Below are positions 14,275 to 23,366 of a stretch of 64,000 nucleotides of DNA, in pieces (the first letter of the stretch is position 1; each line of letters starts with the position of its first letter). Both the position numbers and the translations under genes were made by a program. The notes under the pieces are model-generated. The model did no database searches. It saw nothing but the letters and a program-made list of their open reading frames with translations, and was not told where the DNA came from. This stretch comes from Tessaracoccus aquimaris (GTDB lineage Bacteria > Actinomycetota > Actinomycetes > Propionibacteriales > Propionibacteriaceae): NCBI RefSeq assembly GCF_001997345.1, contig NZ_CP019606.1, positions 2,790,001 through 2,854,000 on the forward strand, given 5' to 3'.

Positions 14275-14778
14275 ATGGTCACCCTTCGCGCCATGATGCC
14301 GGACGACGCCCTCCCCCTGCAGGAGGCGTTCGCCGCCATCGGCTGGGACAAGCCGAGCGCACAGTTCGAGCGCTACGTGGCCGAGGCCGAGGCTGGCGAC
14401 CGCGTGTGCCTTGTCGCAGAGGTCGACGGACGGCTCGCCGGGTACTGCACGCTCTGCTGGGAGTCGGGCTACCCACCGTTCCGCGCGGCGCGAATCCCTG
14501 AGATCGTCGATCTGAACGTGCTGCCAGGGTTCCGCCGTCGCGGCGTCGCGACCGCCCTGGTCGACGCCCTGGAACGCGAGGCCGCGACCCGAGGAGACAC
14601 GGTCGGCCTCGGCGTCGGCCTGTACGCGGACTACGGCCCGGCACAGCGGATGTACGTGGCGCGGGGGTACCTGCCCGACGGCCGGGGCATCGTCTACGCC
14701 GGCCAACCCGTCGAGCCGGGCGCCTCGGTGGCGATCGACGACGATGCATGCCTGATGTTCACCCGCCGACTGGCCTGA
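14275..14778 (+). CDS. GNAT-family N-acetyltransferase
   Basis: A 167-residue single-domain acetyltransferase. The acetyl-CoA site is recognisable: beta-4 then LNVLPGFRRRGVATALVDALE (about 81-101, R/Q-x-x-G-x-A motif), followed by the C-terminal YGPAQRMYVARGY helix-strand. The acceptor substrate is unknown. ATG at 14275 is the only sensible start; no strong ribosome site is present. A strong hairpin follows at 14802. Monocistronic, downstream of the repeat cluster. Confidence 0.85.
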   Translation: MVTLRAMMPDDALPLQEAFAAIGWDKPSAQFERYVAEAEAGDRVCLVAEVDGRLAGYCTLCWESGYPPFRAARIPEIVDLNVLPGFRRRGVATALVDALEREAATRGDTVGLGVGLYADYGPAQRMYVARGYLPDGRGIVYAGQPVEPGASVAIDDDACLMFTRRLA

Positions 14779-14801
14779 GTACCGGCCCTGGGAACGCGAA
14801 A

Positions 14802-14824
14802 GCGAGGTGGGCGAACCACCTCGC
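14802..14824 (+). terminator. Terminator of the GNAT gene
   Basis: GCGAGGTGG and CCACCTCGC form a perfect 9-bp stem with loop GCGAA, 24 nt after the stop codon. Confidence 0.7.
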
Positions 14825-14847
14825 AGTTCCACCATACAACGCCGAGG

Positions 14848-14866
14848 GGGCCTTGTGGCAAGGGCC
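14848..14866 (+). promoter_or_regulatory. Rifamycin-associated element (RAE) upstream of helR
   Basis: GGGCCTTGTGGCAAGGGCC matches the 19-bp RAE consensus GGGGCTTGCGGCAAGGCCC (recalled from work on rifamycin-inducible actinobacterial genes) at 16 of 19 positions, keeping the CTTG-N3-CAAG core. It lies 50-68 nt before a HelR-like gene, the class of gene this element is known to control. Confidence 0.75.
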
Positions 14867-14915
14867 TACCGGAGCGCAGAATCGCTGACTGCATCGGCTA
14901 CCCAAGGAGCCACCC

Positions 14916-17039
14916 ATGTCAGTCTTCAACCTCCCCTCCTCGAAGGCCGCGAAGGCCGCAGGCACCCACCTCGACCGGGACGAGGCGCACCTCACTCTCG
15001 TCGCCGGCCTGCTGGACGGACAGGTCCGTGCGACCAAGGCGCGCCTGGCCGACCTGCGCCTCGAGCCCGCAGGCCCCGGCCATGGCGCGCTGGACCGCGA
15101 CCTCGAGATCCACCGCCTCTCCTCCCGGCTGTCGGTGCTGCGCCGCTTCGGCCTCGACGTCTGCCTCGGCCGGATGGTGCCATCCGACGGTGAGGCGCCC
15201 GTCTACGTCGGCCGCATCGGGCTCACCGACGCCGAAGGCGAGCCCCTGCTGATCGACTGGCGCGCCCCCGCTGCCGAGCCGTTCTTCGCCGCCACGCACG
15301 CCGACCCGATGGGACTCTCCAGCCGGAGGCGCTACCGCTGGGCCGACGGGCGGATCGTCGACTACTGGGACGAGGTGTTCACCGGCGACCCGGACTCCCC
15401 CGCCGCCCTCGACGACCAGTCGGCCTTCATCGCCAGCCTCGGCGCGACCCGTACGGAACGGATGCGCGACGTGCTCGCCACGATCGCGTCGGACCAGGAC
15501 GCCATCATCCGCTCCGACGCCGACGGCGCGCTGGTCGTCGACGGCGGCCCAGGCACCGGCAAGACGGTCGTGGCGCTGCACCGCGCCGCCTACCTGCTGT
15601 ACGAGGACCCGAGGCTCGGGAGCCGCGGTGGGGTGCTCGTGGTCGGGCCGCATCGGCCCTATCTGCGATACGTCGCCGACGTGCTGCCGAACCTCGGCGA
15701 GGACGGCGTGGCGATCGCGACCCTGGCAGACCTCGTCCCCGAGGGAGCCGACGCGGCGCAGGAACCCGACGCCGAAGTGGCCCGCCTCAAGTCGGACGCA
15801 CGCCTGCTGGGCGCGGTCGAGGCCGCCGTCGCGTTCTACGAGGAGCCACCGAGCGACGAACTGACCGTCGAGACACCGTGGGCGGAGGTCGAGGTGGACG
15901 CCTCCGACTGGGCCGAGGCATTCTCCTCGCCCGACCCTGGCACCCCGCACAACGAGGCCCAGGTGGAGGTGTGGGAGGCGCTGCTGGACGTCCTCGTCGA
16001 CAAGCACGGCGTCGACGACGACCTGGATGCGTCGGACGTGCGCGCCGCCCTGGCCACCGACCCGGACCTGCGGGTCGCCCTGCGACGCGGCTGGCCGATC
16101 CTCGAGCCCGCCGACCTCGTCTCCGATCTGTGGTCCGTGCCCGCCTATCTGCGCCGCTGCGCCCCCTGGCTGACGTCCGAGGAACGCGCTCACCTGCGCC
16201 GCGCCGAGGGCTCGCCCTGGACGGCGGAGGATCTGCCGATGCTCGACGCGATGCGGCGGCGCCTGGGCGACCCGGGGGCGCCGGAGATCCGGCACCGCAA
16301 GGCGGCCGCGTTGGCGGAGAGCAGGGCCTTCATGGACGAGGTGGTCGCCGACCTGCTGGAGGCCAACGACGATCCCGAGTCGCCTCTTCCGTTGCTGAAC
16401 CGCGACAGCATCCGGGAGGCCCTCGTCGACGAGGACGTCGCCCCGGGCGTCGACCTCGACCCGCTCGCGGGGCCGTTCGGTCACGTCATCATCGACGAGG
16501 CGCAGGAGTTGACCGACGCCCAGTGGCAGATGGTGCTCGCGCGGTGCCCCTCGCGCAGCGTCACGGTGGTCGGCGACCGTGCGCAGGCCCGCCGCGGCTT
16601 CCCCGAGAGTTGGGATGAGCGGCTGCGGAGGGTCGGGTTCGGCTCGGTCACCGAGCGGCGGCTGAACCTCAACTACCGCACCCCTCGGCAGGTGATGGAG
16701 GCCGCCGAGCCCGTGATCCGCGCGGTCCTTCCGGACGCCAACGTGCCCGACTCCGTCCGCGAGGGGCTTCCCGTCCGAGGCGGCGACGCCGACCGGGTTA
16801 GCGACGTGGTCGCGGAGTGGCTGGCGGGTCACGAGGACGGCGTGGCGGTCGTCGTCGGCGATCCGGGGTTCCCGCCGTCGGAGCGGGTCAGCGTGTTGGC
16901 GCCGGAACTGACGAAGGGCCTTGAGTTCGACCTCGTCGTGCTGGTGCGACCCCAGTCGTTCGGGACGGGCGTGCAGGGCGCGGTCGACCGCTACGTCGCC
17001 ATGACGAGGGCGACGGGCGACCTGGTCATCCTCGAGTAG
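14916..17039 (+). CDS. helR: HelR/HelD-like RNA polymerase-recycling motor ATPase
   Basis: A 707-residue UvrD/Rep-like ATPase of the HelD/HelR group, which binds RNA polymerase and displaces stalled complexes or bound rifamycins. N-terminal region (1-110) with helical hairpin; DWRAPAAEPFF and the SSRRRYRW stretch typical of HelD; Walker A GGPGTGKTVVAL with K216; DEAQELTDAQW (Walker B); GDRAQARRG; LNLNYRTPRQV; and C-terminal LTKGLEFDLVVLV and YVAMTRAT helicase motifs. Start ATG with AAGGAG upstream. Its promoter carries an RAE, so rifamycin induction is expected. The last 14 bp overlap the convergent CPBP gene. HelR and not classic HelD is inferred from the RAE and actinobacterial context. Confidence 0.88.
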   Translation: MSVFNLPSSKAAKAAGTHLDRDEAHLTLVAGLLDGQVRATKARLADLRLEPAGPGHGALDRDLEIHRLSSRLSVLRRFGLDVCLGRMVPSDGEAPVYVGRIGLTDAEGEPLLIDWRAPAAEPFFAATHADPMGLSSRRRYRWADGRIVDYWDEVFTGDPDSPAALDDQSAFIASLGATRTERMRDVLATIASDQDAIIRSDADGALVVDGGPGTGKTVVALHRAAYLLYEDPRLGSRGGVLVVGPHRPYLRYVADVLPNLGEDGVAIATLADLVPEGADAAQEPDAEVARLKSDARLLGAVEAAVAFYEEPPSDELTVETPWAEVEVDASDWAEAFSSPDPGTPHNEAQVEVWEALLDVLVDKHGVDDDLDASDVRAALATDPDLRVALRRGWPILEPADLVSDLWSVPAYLRRCAPWLTSEERAHLRRAEGSPWTAEDLPMLDAMRRRLGDPGAPEIRHRKAAALAESRAFMDEVVADLLEANDDPESPLPLLNRDSIREALVDEDVAPGVDLDPLAGPFGHVIIDEAQELTDAQWQMVLARCPSRSVTVVGDRAQARRGFPESWDERLRRVGFGSVTERRLNLNYRTPRQVMEAAEPVIRAVLPDANVPDSVREGLPVRGGDADRVSDVVAEWLAGHEDGVAVVVGDPGFPPSERVSVLAPELTKGLEFDLVVLVRPQSFGTGVQGAVDRYVAMTRATGDLVILE

Positions 17040-18051
17040 CCGGGTCCGCGCGCCTCGCTCGGTTCGTGGGCGCGGCGAGCGTGTGCTGCCTGCGGAACTG
17101 GCCCGTCGCAAGCAGCACCGCGATGGTGAGCCCGCCCGCGATCCACCCCGAAGCGCCGAGCCCCAGCATCAGCGCGGGATCGGGCTTGCTCCCCGCGGCG
17201 AAGAACAGCATCGGCAGACCCATCGACGCGTTCATGGCGCCGTGCGCAAACACGGCAGGCCACACCGCCCCGCTGCGCAACCGGAGGAAGCCGAGGAGCA
17301 CGCCCCAGATCAGGCAGCCGCCGACCATCAGCAGCAACCCAGTCACGTTGGGACGGCCGAAGTTATAGCCGAGCAGGATCACCGGCGCGTGCCACAGGCC
17401 CCAGACGATGCCGCTGACGATCAGCGCGGGCCAGGTGCCGTAGCGGTGCAGCGCCGGGACGAGGAAGCCGCGCCAGCCGATCTCCTCGCCGAGCGCGAGG
17501 AGGGCGTTGACGGTGAACGCCGCGATCGGGATCGACGCCAGTTGCGCGGCCGCGACGACCCACGTCGGCGGCATCTCGGTGCCGGGAGGCGCGCTGGCCT
17601 TCAGGATCTGCGCCAGCCCGGAGAGTTCCGCGAAGTCGGGCGTCAGCCACCCGAGGGCGATCGCGACGAACATGGCGGCCACGACGACCACGACGGTCCC
17701 GAGCACGGCGAGCACCGACAGCCACACGATGCGTCGGGTCGGCCGAAGCGGCCAGCCTCCCAGGAACCAGAGCCTCCGCCCCTTGGCGACCGGCCTCATG
17801 GCGAACATCACTATGAGGACGGCGAGCAAGGGGGTGAACATCATGGCGGGGAGCAGCACGACAGCGATCGGCTCGGCCAGCCCCTTGCCGAGCCAGAGCG
17901 GGAGCGCGACCAGCCAGGCCAGCCCGCACGCCAGCACGACGTAGGCGCCGATCGCCGACGGCGGAATCGTCGGCAGGTCGGGCTCCTGCTGTGCGGGTGA
18001 GGGCTGCGGGTCGGGCATCGACGGCGGTGCCCAGTCGGCGGAAGACGTCAT
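17026..18051 (-). CDS. CPBP-family intramembrane metalloprotease (CAAX protease-like)
   Basis: A 341-residue membrane protein with about 8 transmembrane helices. The Abi/CPBP motifs are present: EEIGWRG (about 189-195), WGLWHAPVI and FAHGAMNAS, giving the glutamates and histidines that make up the proposed metal site. Members act in prenyl-protein processing or in immunity to bacteriocins; here the substrate is unknown. The N-terminal 30 residues are Pro-rich and cytoplasmic. The 3' end overlaps helR by 14 bp tail-to-tail. CGTATGGT upstream (about 18082-18089, minus strand) may be the -10. Confidence 0.87.
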   Translation of the reverse strand: MTSSADWAPPSMPDPQPSPAQQEPDLPTIPPSAIGAYVVLACGLAWLVALPLWLGKGLAEPIAVVLLPAMMFTPLLAVLIVMFAMRPVAKGRRLWFLGGWPLRPTRRIVWLSVLAVLGTVVVVVAAMFVAIALGWLTPDFAELSGLAQILKASAPPGTEMPPTWVVAAAQLASIPIAAFTVNALLALGEEIGWRGFLVPALHRYGTWPALIVSGIVWGLWHAPVILLGYNFGRPNVTGLLLMVGGCLIWGVLLGFLRLRSGAVWPAVFAHGAMNASMGLPMLFFAAGSKPDPALMLGLGASGWIAGGLTIAVLLATGQFRRQHTLAAPTNRARRADPATRG

Positions 18052-18347
18052 GGGAGGCTCCCTTCTCTCCGCTCAGTCGCACCATACGCCCGCCGCCCGG
18101 CCCGCGCCCGGCGGGGCTATCCGTCTCTGGAATCATGCGACCCCTCCGTGCGGCGCTCGCGCAGGCACACTGAGTCCTTCGGATCCCGGACCCGGGGTGG
18201 TGGGCCTCGCGTTCGCAGAGACCCACCAGGCGATCGGCACGTTGGTCAGCGTCGATCCGCTGCGACCGTGGCGGCCCGCCCCATCGAAGGCGCCATGCAC
18301 CTACAACTGGCTGACATTACACTTACAGATGCAAGGAGGTTGCACGG
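18052..18347. other. Intergenic region before the HTH gene
   Basis: 296 bp without a recognisable gene. The left end holds the CPBP promoter. The right end holds an AT-richer stretch, CTGACATTACACTTACAG (18311-18328), probably the promoter of the HTH gene, then AAGGAGG before its start. Confidence 0.45.
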
Positions 18348-18770
18348 ATGAAACTCGATTCACGCGATCGCGTCTTGGCGAACGACCGGGAGCAGATGCT
18401 CGCCGCGCAGGTTCTCGACCAACTGTCCGGGCCGGACGGGGCCCTTGCGGTGACCCGTCACGAGGCTGTTTCGCCACTGCCTGTGGAGGTTGGCCGGTTG
18501 CTGCAACACGTCCTCGATGTTGTCGCACGTGGGGGAACGGTCACCGTCGGGAGCGTTCCTGAGGTGCTGACGACGACCACAGCGGCGGGATTCCTCGGCG
18601 TCTCGCGGCCGACCCTGATGCGCATGGTGGACAACGGCGAACTGCCGTCCCACAAGGTCGGGACGCATACCCGACTGAAGGCGAGCGATGTCTACGCTGC
18701 CCTCCGCGCACGCCGCGCGCGCGAGCGGGCGGCCTACCAGGAACTCATGGACCTCGAAGACGGCGACTAG
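18348..18770 (+). CDS. Excisionase/MerR-type helix-turn-helix protein (antitoxin-like)
   Basis: A 140-residue DNA-binding protein. Residues 80-125 hold an excisionase-type winged helix: TTTTAAGFLGVSRPTLMRMVDNGELPSHKVGTHTR, with helix-turn-helix and wing, followed by basic RARRARER. The N-terminal ~65 residues are helical and may dimerise. This layout is common in antitoxins paired with PIN-type toxins. However, the 156 bp downstream hold no toxin start, and the next gene is an unrelated oxidoreductase, so it looks orphaned. AAGGAGG precedes the ATG with ideal spacing. It is also possible that it is a solitary regulator. Confidence 0.75.
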   Translation: MKLDSRDRVLANDREQMLAAQVLDQLSGPDGALAVTRHEAVSPLPVEVGRLLQHVLDVVARGGTVTVGSVPEVLTTTTAAGFLGVSRPTLMRMVDNGELPSHKVGTHTRLKASDVYAALRARRARERAAYQELMDLEDGD

Positions 18771-18926
18771 CAGCGAAGGAGTGCGTGCAGCCTGGATCGG
18801 GCGCCCGTTTGATCCTGATCAGAGATCGCGAGAGTTCAAGGTCTGGTACTGCCGGACGGCATCGGCTCCCAACTCTCCAGCGACGAGGAGCCCTGGTCTA
18901 GGCTCGCGGGCGAGGAAAGGTGGCAG

Positions 18927-20000
18927 ATGACGCGGGTCGAGGCGATCGTGATCGGGGCGGGGCAGGCCGGGCTTTCGGCCGCCTATCACCTGCGACGGCT
19001 CGGCATCGACTTCGTGGTCATCGACGCCAACGACCGGCCCGGCGGCGCGTGGCAGCACCGGTGGGACTCGCTGACGATGCACGACGTGCACGGGGTCGCC
19101 GACCTTCCCGGCATGCCGGTCCCAGACTTCGATCCCAAGGCCCGCGCGAACGCCGCCGTGCCCGCCTACTTCGCCGACTACGAGCGGCGCTTCGACCTTT
19201 CCATCCGGCGCCCCGTCACGGTGCAGAGCGTCACGCCGGACGGGCCGGGGCCGGGAGCGACGCTCACGGTCCACACCAGCGACGGCGACCTCCGGACCCG
19301 GGCGATCGTCAACGCCACGGGCACCTGGGACACGCCGTTCCTGCCCTACTACCCCGGCGCGCGCGACTTCCTCGGCCCCCAGTTCCACGCGTCCGGCTAC
19401 CCAGGCCCGGAGTTCTTCCGCGGGCTGCGCGTGGTGGTCGTCGGCGGCGGCGCCTCGGCGGTGCAGTTCATCGGCGAGTTGGCTGGCGTGGCGTCCGACA
19501 TCGTCTGGGTGACCCGCCGCGAACCGATCTGGCGTACCGGCGAGTTCAACCCGGACGCAGGGCGCGAGGCGGTCGCCCTCGTTGAGGACCGCGTCCGGCA
19601 GGGCCTGCCACCCCGCTCGGTCGTCAGCGTGACGGGGCTGATGCTCCGGCCGCAGGAGCGCCTGGCCGCCGAGATGGGCCTCTACGACGCGCGTCGGCCG
19701 ATGTTCGAGCGCGTCGAACCGCATGGCGTCACCTGGGCCGACGGGCACGTCGAGCATGCCGACGCGATCCTCTGTGCCACCGGATTCAGGCCGAGCATCT
19801 CGCACCTGTCGCCGCTCAGGCTGCGGGGGCCGAACGGGGGCGTCCAACTGGAGGCGCCCCGCGATCCGCACACGTTCACGACGGCGACCAAGGATCCGCG
19901 GATCCACTTCGTCGGCTACGGCCCGTCCGCCTCGACGATCGGGGCGACGCGCGCGGGCAGGGTCGCGGCCCTGGCCGTGCGGGATCAACTGGCCGGCTGA
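18927..20000 (+). CDS. Flavin-dependent NAD(P)-binding oxidoreductase (FMO/thioredoxin-reductase-like)
   Basis: A 357-residue two-dinucleotide-domain flavoprotein. FAD site VIGAGQAGLSAAYHL at residues 7-21 and NAD(P)H site VVVVGGGASAVQF near 169-181, with the intervening LTMHDVHGVADLPG substrate stretch and the C-terminal ATGFRPSISHL and FVGYGPSAS segments. It resembles small flavin monooxygenases of unknown substrate (CzcO/YczP-like). GAAAGG before the ATG; a TAGGCT -10 at 18899-18904. No pathway neighbours. Confidence 0.85.
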   Translation: MTRVEAIVIGAGQAGLSAAYHLRRLGIDFVVIDANDRPGGAWQHRWDSLTMHDVHGVADLPGMPVPDFDPKARANAAVPAYFADYERRFDLSIRRPVTVQSVTPDGPGPGATLTVHTSDGDLRTRAIVNATGTWDTPFLPYYPGARDFLGPQFHASGYPGPEFFRGLRVVVVGGGASAVQFIGELAGVASDIVWVTRREPIWRTGEFNPDAGREAVALVEDRVRQGLPPRSVVSVTGLMLRPQERLAAEMGLYDARRPMFERVEPHGVTWADGHVEHADAILCATGFRPSISHLSPLRLRGPNGGVQLEAPRDPHTFTTATKDPRIHFVGYGPSASTIGATRAGRVAALAVRDQLAG

Positions 20001-20040
20001 GCTCCTCAGTTGAGATCGGTCGACTGACGCCGGGGCAGCC

Positions 20041-20122
20041 GTTCGTCGAGCTTGTCGAGACGTCCGAAACCACAGGGCAACAGCCGCCGGCGTTGGTCTC
20101 GGCCGCTTCGACAGCCTCAGGG
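20041..20122. repeat. GTTCGTCGAGCTTGTCGAGACG-family repeat, single copy
   Basis: Starts GTTCGTCGAGCTTGTCGAGA and ends CGCTTCGACAGCCTCAGGG, the same outer elements as one unit of the 1956-2240 array. Lies between convergent genes, as does that array. Confidence 0.75.
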
Positions 20123-20132
20123 TAGAGCGCGG

Positions 20133-21290
20133 CTAGAAGTCGAAGTCGATGTCGGAGATGAAGTCCCCGACGCCCTCGACGAAGCCGCCAAGCCCTTCAG
20201 CGACACCGCCGACCGCGTCACCCATATCAGCGATCCCGCCGAACCCGTCGGCGAGGAACGCGAGGTTCCATGTCAGGTCCAGGCCCATGTCCATCCAGAG
20301 AAGCCCGTCGAGCACGTCCGTGTCGCCCGCCTCGTGGCTGCGGCTTGCCACCTCTCCGAATACCTTCGACCAGTGGTCGGCCACGCCGAACACGAGCGCA
20401 TAGGGCAGGTAGCGGCTGAAGATGCCCGCGGCCTCCTCGAAGCTGAACTGGTCGGCCTCCGCCGTGGCGAGGTACTTCTTGAAGCCGAGGGCCTGGATCG
20501 TCGTCGCGGTGCCGAGCGCGGTGCGGGGCACGCGGCGCTTCAACCGCTTGCTGAGGAAGAGTGCGCCGCCGATGAGGATCAGGGCGCTCAGGATCGTCCA
20601 GATCGATGAGGACATGGTGAACACCAGCACGCACCAGCCGAGCAGCACGACCCAGCCGAGCACCGTAAGGCAGCCGGCCTCCTGCGGCCTCGGGTCCTTC
20701 TCGTACCACCCGTTCTGGACGGTCTGGCGGTACAGGTCCTCCTTGGCGTTGCGCAGGTCTCCCCCGCGCTTCTTGGTCCACTGGCTCATCAGGACCCCGT
20801 CCCCGGCGCCGGGCATTCCGAGCAGCGAGCCCAACAGGTCGGCCTCGAACTGGTCGAGCCGGTCGGCGGTTGGGGCGGGATGGATCGGGGTGATGCGCCA
20901 GTCGCGGGCCTTCTTCTTCGGGTCCTGCTGCCGCTTCGGGTCGACGTCGACCGCCTCGATCTTGAGCCAGCCGCGCACCGCAAGATCGACGATCGTCGCC
21001 GTCAGGTCGCGCATCTCCGCCTGCCCGTCGACGATGGTCCCGACGAGTCCGGGCCTGAGACCGCGGGGCGGGGAGAACGCGACCGCGACCTGGCCCGAGT
21101 ACTCCCGACCGGGCTGCACCTTGGTCTCCGGGGCGCTCTGACCGAGCGCGGGCACGAGGCCGGGCGTCAGGCCGACGAAGATCCGGTCGTGAAAGAACCG
21201 GTTGGCGACGGCGCCGATGAGAAACATCACACCGCCTGCCACGATCGCGATGGCAAGGGCCCCGATATCCATGGAGGTCATGCGCACCAT
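20133..21290 (-). CDS. DUF2207-like membrane protein lacking the N-terminal ectodomain
   Basis: A 385-residue protein with an N-terminal transmembrane helix (about 8-27) and two more near 220-260. Cytoplasmic segments PGLVGTIVDGQAEMRDLTATIVDLAVRGWLKI and FEEAAGIFSRYLPYALVFGVADHW (each longer than quoted parts elsewhere) match the C-terminal half of DUF2207 proteins. The usual N-terminal extracellular beta domain is absent. The C-terminus is Gly- and acid-rich (GGFGGIADMGDAVGG). Function unknown. Start ATG at 21290; later in-frame ATGs at 21278 and 21272 are possible. Confidence 0.7.
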   Translation of the reverse strand: MVRMTSMDIGALAIAIVAGGVMFLIGAVANRFFHDRIFVGLTPGLVPALGQSAPETKVQPGREYSGQVAVAFSPPRGLRPGLVGTIVDGQAEMRDLTATIVDLAVRGWLKIEAVDVDPKRQQDPKKKARDWRITPIHPAPTADRLDQFEADLLGSLLGMPGAGDGVLMSQWTKKRGGDLRNAKEDLYRQTVQNGWYEKDPRPQEAGCLTVLGWVVLLGWCVLVFTMSSSIWTILSALILIGGALFLSKRLKRRVPRTALGTATTIQALGFKKYLATAEADQFSFEEAAGIFSRYLPYALVFGVADHWSKVFGEVASRSHEAGDTDVLDGLLWMDMGLDLTWNLAFLADGFGGIADMGDAVGGVAEGLGGFVEGVGDFISDIDFDF

Positions 21291-21406
21291 TGTGTCGGAT
21301 GTGACAAACCCCAGCCGGTCCCGCCGTCCGGGTTGAGACCGACGACCGGTCCGCAGCCCGTGCGAGGCCGCGTCGGATCACCCGGCGGGGCACCGTCAGG
21401 CTGGAG

Positions 21407-23218
21407 TCAGCGCACGATGTCGTAGCGTGCCAGCTTGGCCTTGTCCGCCCGTGAGGTCGAGCCCTGCAGCGCGAGCAGTTCGGCGTAGATCCCGTCCGTG
21501 GTGGCCAACTCGGCGGGCGTGCCGATCTCGTCGATGCGACCCTCACGCAGCGTGACGATCCGGTCGACGGTCGAGATGGTCGACAAGCGATGCGCGATGA
21601 TCACGGTGGTGCGACCCTCCATGAGCTCGTCCAGCCCGGCCTGCACGGCGCGCTCCGACTTGGTGTCGAGCGAACTAGTGGCCTCGTCGAGGATCAGGAT
21701 CGGCGCGTCCTTCAGCAGCGCCCGGGCGACCGAGAGCCGCTGCTTCTGACCGCCCGACAGCTTGATGCCGCGCTCGCCGATCTCGGTGTCGAAGCCGTCC
21801 TTGAGGCGCGAGATGAAGCTCATCGCGTTGGCGCGGCGCGCCGCGGTCTCCAACTGCTCGTCGGTGACGTCGTCGATGCCGTAGGCGATGTTCTCTCGGA
21901 TGGTGCCGCTGAACAGGCTTGCGTCCTGGAACACGACGCCGATCTCGCGGCGCAGCAGCTCCGACGGCACGTCGCGCACCGACTGACCGTGCACCTCGAC
22001 GGTGCCTGAGGTCGCCGGGTACAGCTTCATGAGCAGGTTGACCAGTGTCGTCTTCCCGCCACCGGACTCGCCGACGAACGCGACCCGCTCGCCCCTGTCG
22101 ATGGCGAGGTTGATGTCGTTGAGGACGAGCTCGGTGGTGTCGCCGTAGCCGAAGCTGACGTCGTCAAAGGCGACGACGGGGTCGTCCTCGCGCCACTCGA
22201 CGGTGGGCTGGGCCGCGCCCGACTCGTCGAGTTCGAGGGGGTTGTTCGGCTCGTCGATCTCGCCCATCACCTTGAAGTACTCGTGGCTTCCCGCGATGGC
22301 GCGCTGCGTGGTGTCGACCAGGTAGCTCATCCCGGTGACGGGCTGCTTTGCCATGTTGACCAACTGGATGAGCATCACCATCACGCCGATGCTGAAGGCG
22401 CCCTGTGCCGTCTGCACGAAGATGATGGCGAAGATCACGAAGAAGACGACGTCGAGCACGGCACGGCGCAGCGTGTCCATCTTGTGCCAGTAGGCCGACT
22501 GCTCGCCCGTGAGGCCGACGGCGTCGTTGTAGTGGTCGCCGAACTTCTTCAGTTCGTCGCGCTCGGTCACGAACGACTTCACGACGCGCATCTGGCCGAT
22601 CACCTCGGCGAACCGGCCGCCCGCGATGTCATAGTGCTCGTTCTTCTGGTGCTCCCACACCTGCCACCGCTTCGACGTCAGCGCCGTCAGCCACACGAAC
22701 GTCGGGTAGATGATGATGAGCAGCAGCGCGAGCCACGGCGAGTAGACCAGCGAGATCACCAGGACCGCGAACACCGTGATCAGCATCGGGAAGAAGTTGT
22801 TGGAGAACATCTGCAGGAAGTCGGTGATCGACGTGATCGACCTGTTGAGCCTGGAGATAATCGTGCCGGTCAGCTCGTTGTCGTAGTAACGCTGCGGCAG
22901 CTTGAGCAGCTTGCGGAAGTAGCGTCGTGACAGGATCGCCCGGAGCCTGGTTGCCATCAGGTCGCCCCAGTAGCCGGTCAGGTTCGTCAGCACCGAGTTC
23001 GCGAGCGACAGCACCAGCAGCCCGCCGGCCAGCCAGAGCAGCGTCGTGACGGTGCCGCCCTTGCCACCCACCATGCTGACGACGACGTCGGTCGCGCGGG
23101 CGATGACGAACGGCATCAGCAGGGCGGTCGCCGCGATGGCGACGGCTCCGACGATGATGCCGAGGTATAGATGCCACAGTTCCCTGGCCGTGCCGAGGAT
23201 TCTGACGATGCTTCGCAT
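21407..23218 (-). CDS. ABC transporter, fused permease and ATPase (multidrug/lipid exporter type)
   Basis: A 603-residue half-transporter that should homodimerise (MdlB/MsbA-like). Six transmembrane helices (about 18-310) precede the nucleotide-binding domain: Walker A GESGGGKTT (K389), Q-loop in VFQDASLF, signature LSGGQKQR, Walker B LILDEATSS and H-loop IAHRLST. The ATG at 23218 has AAGGAG 5 nt upstream, so the longer open frame to 23284 is not needed. Substrate unknown. Monocistronic. Confidence 0.93.
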   Translation of the reverse strand: MRSIVRILGTARELWHLYLGIIVGAVAIAATALLMPFVIARATDVVVSMVGGKGGTVTTLLWLAGGLLVLSLANSVLTNLTGYWGDLMATRLRAILSRRYFRKLLKLPQRYYDNELTGTIISRLNRSITSITDFLQMFSNNFFPMLITVFAVLVISLVYSPWLALLLIIIYPTFVWLTALTSKRWQVWEHQKNEHYDIAGGRFAEVIGQMRVVKSFVTERDELKKFGDHYNDAVGLTGEQSAYWHKMDTLRRAVLDVVFFVIFAIIFVQTAQGAFSIGVMVMLIQLVNMAKQPVTGMSYLVDTTQRAIAGSHEYFKVMGEIDEPNNPLELDESGAAQPTVEWREDDPVVAFDDVSFGYGDTTELVLNDINLAIDRGERVAFVGESGGGKTTLVNLLMKLYPATSGTVEVHGQSVRDVPSELLRREIGVVFQDASLFSGTIRENIAYGIDDVTDEQLETAARRANAMSFISRLKDGFDTEIGERGIKLSGGQKQRLSVARALLKDAPILILDEATSSLDTKSERAVQAGLDELMEGRTTVIIAHRLSTISTVDRIVTLREGRIDEIGTPAELATTDGIYAELLALQGSTSRADKAKLARYDIVR

Positions 23219-23366
23219 GGGTGCTCCTTCGGCCCGAACTCTAGACCGCGGCGCCAAGGAATCAAACGCGGCTAGGGGCGCCACGCATCGTCAGCACCCG
23301 ACGTTCGCCACGGGAGGAAGTCCACCCCGCCCGCGCCGCCTGATCGGCCGCTCGGCGGTCGACCGG

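Noticed and set aside
18348..18770. Excisionase of a prophage or integrative element
   Set aside because: No integrase, attachment repeats or phage genes nearby; composition is like its neighbours.
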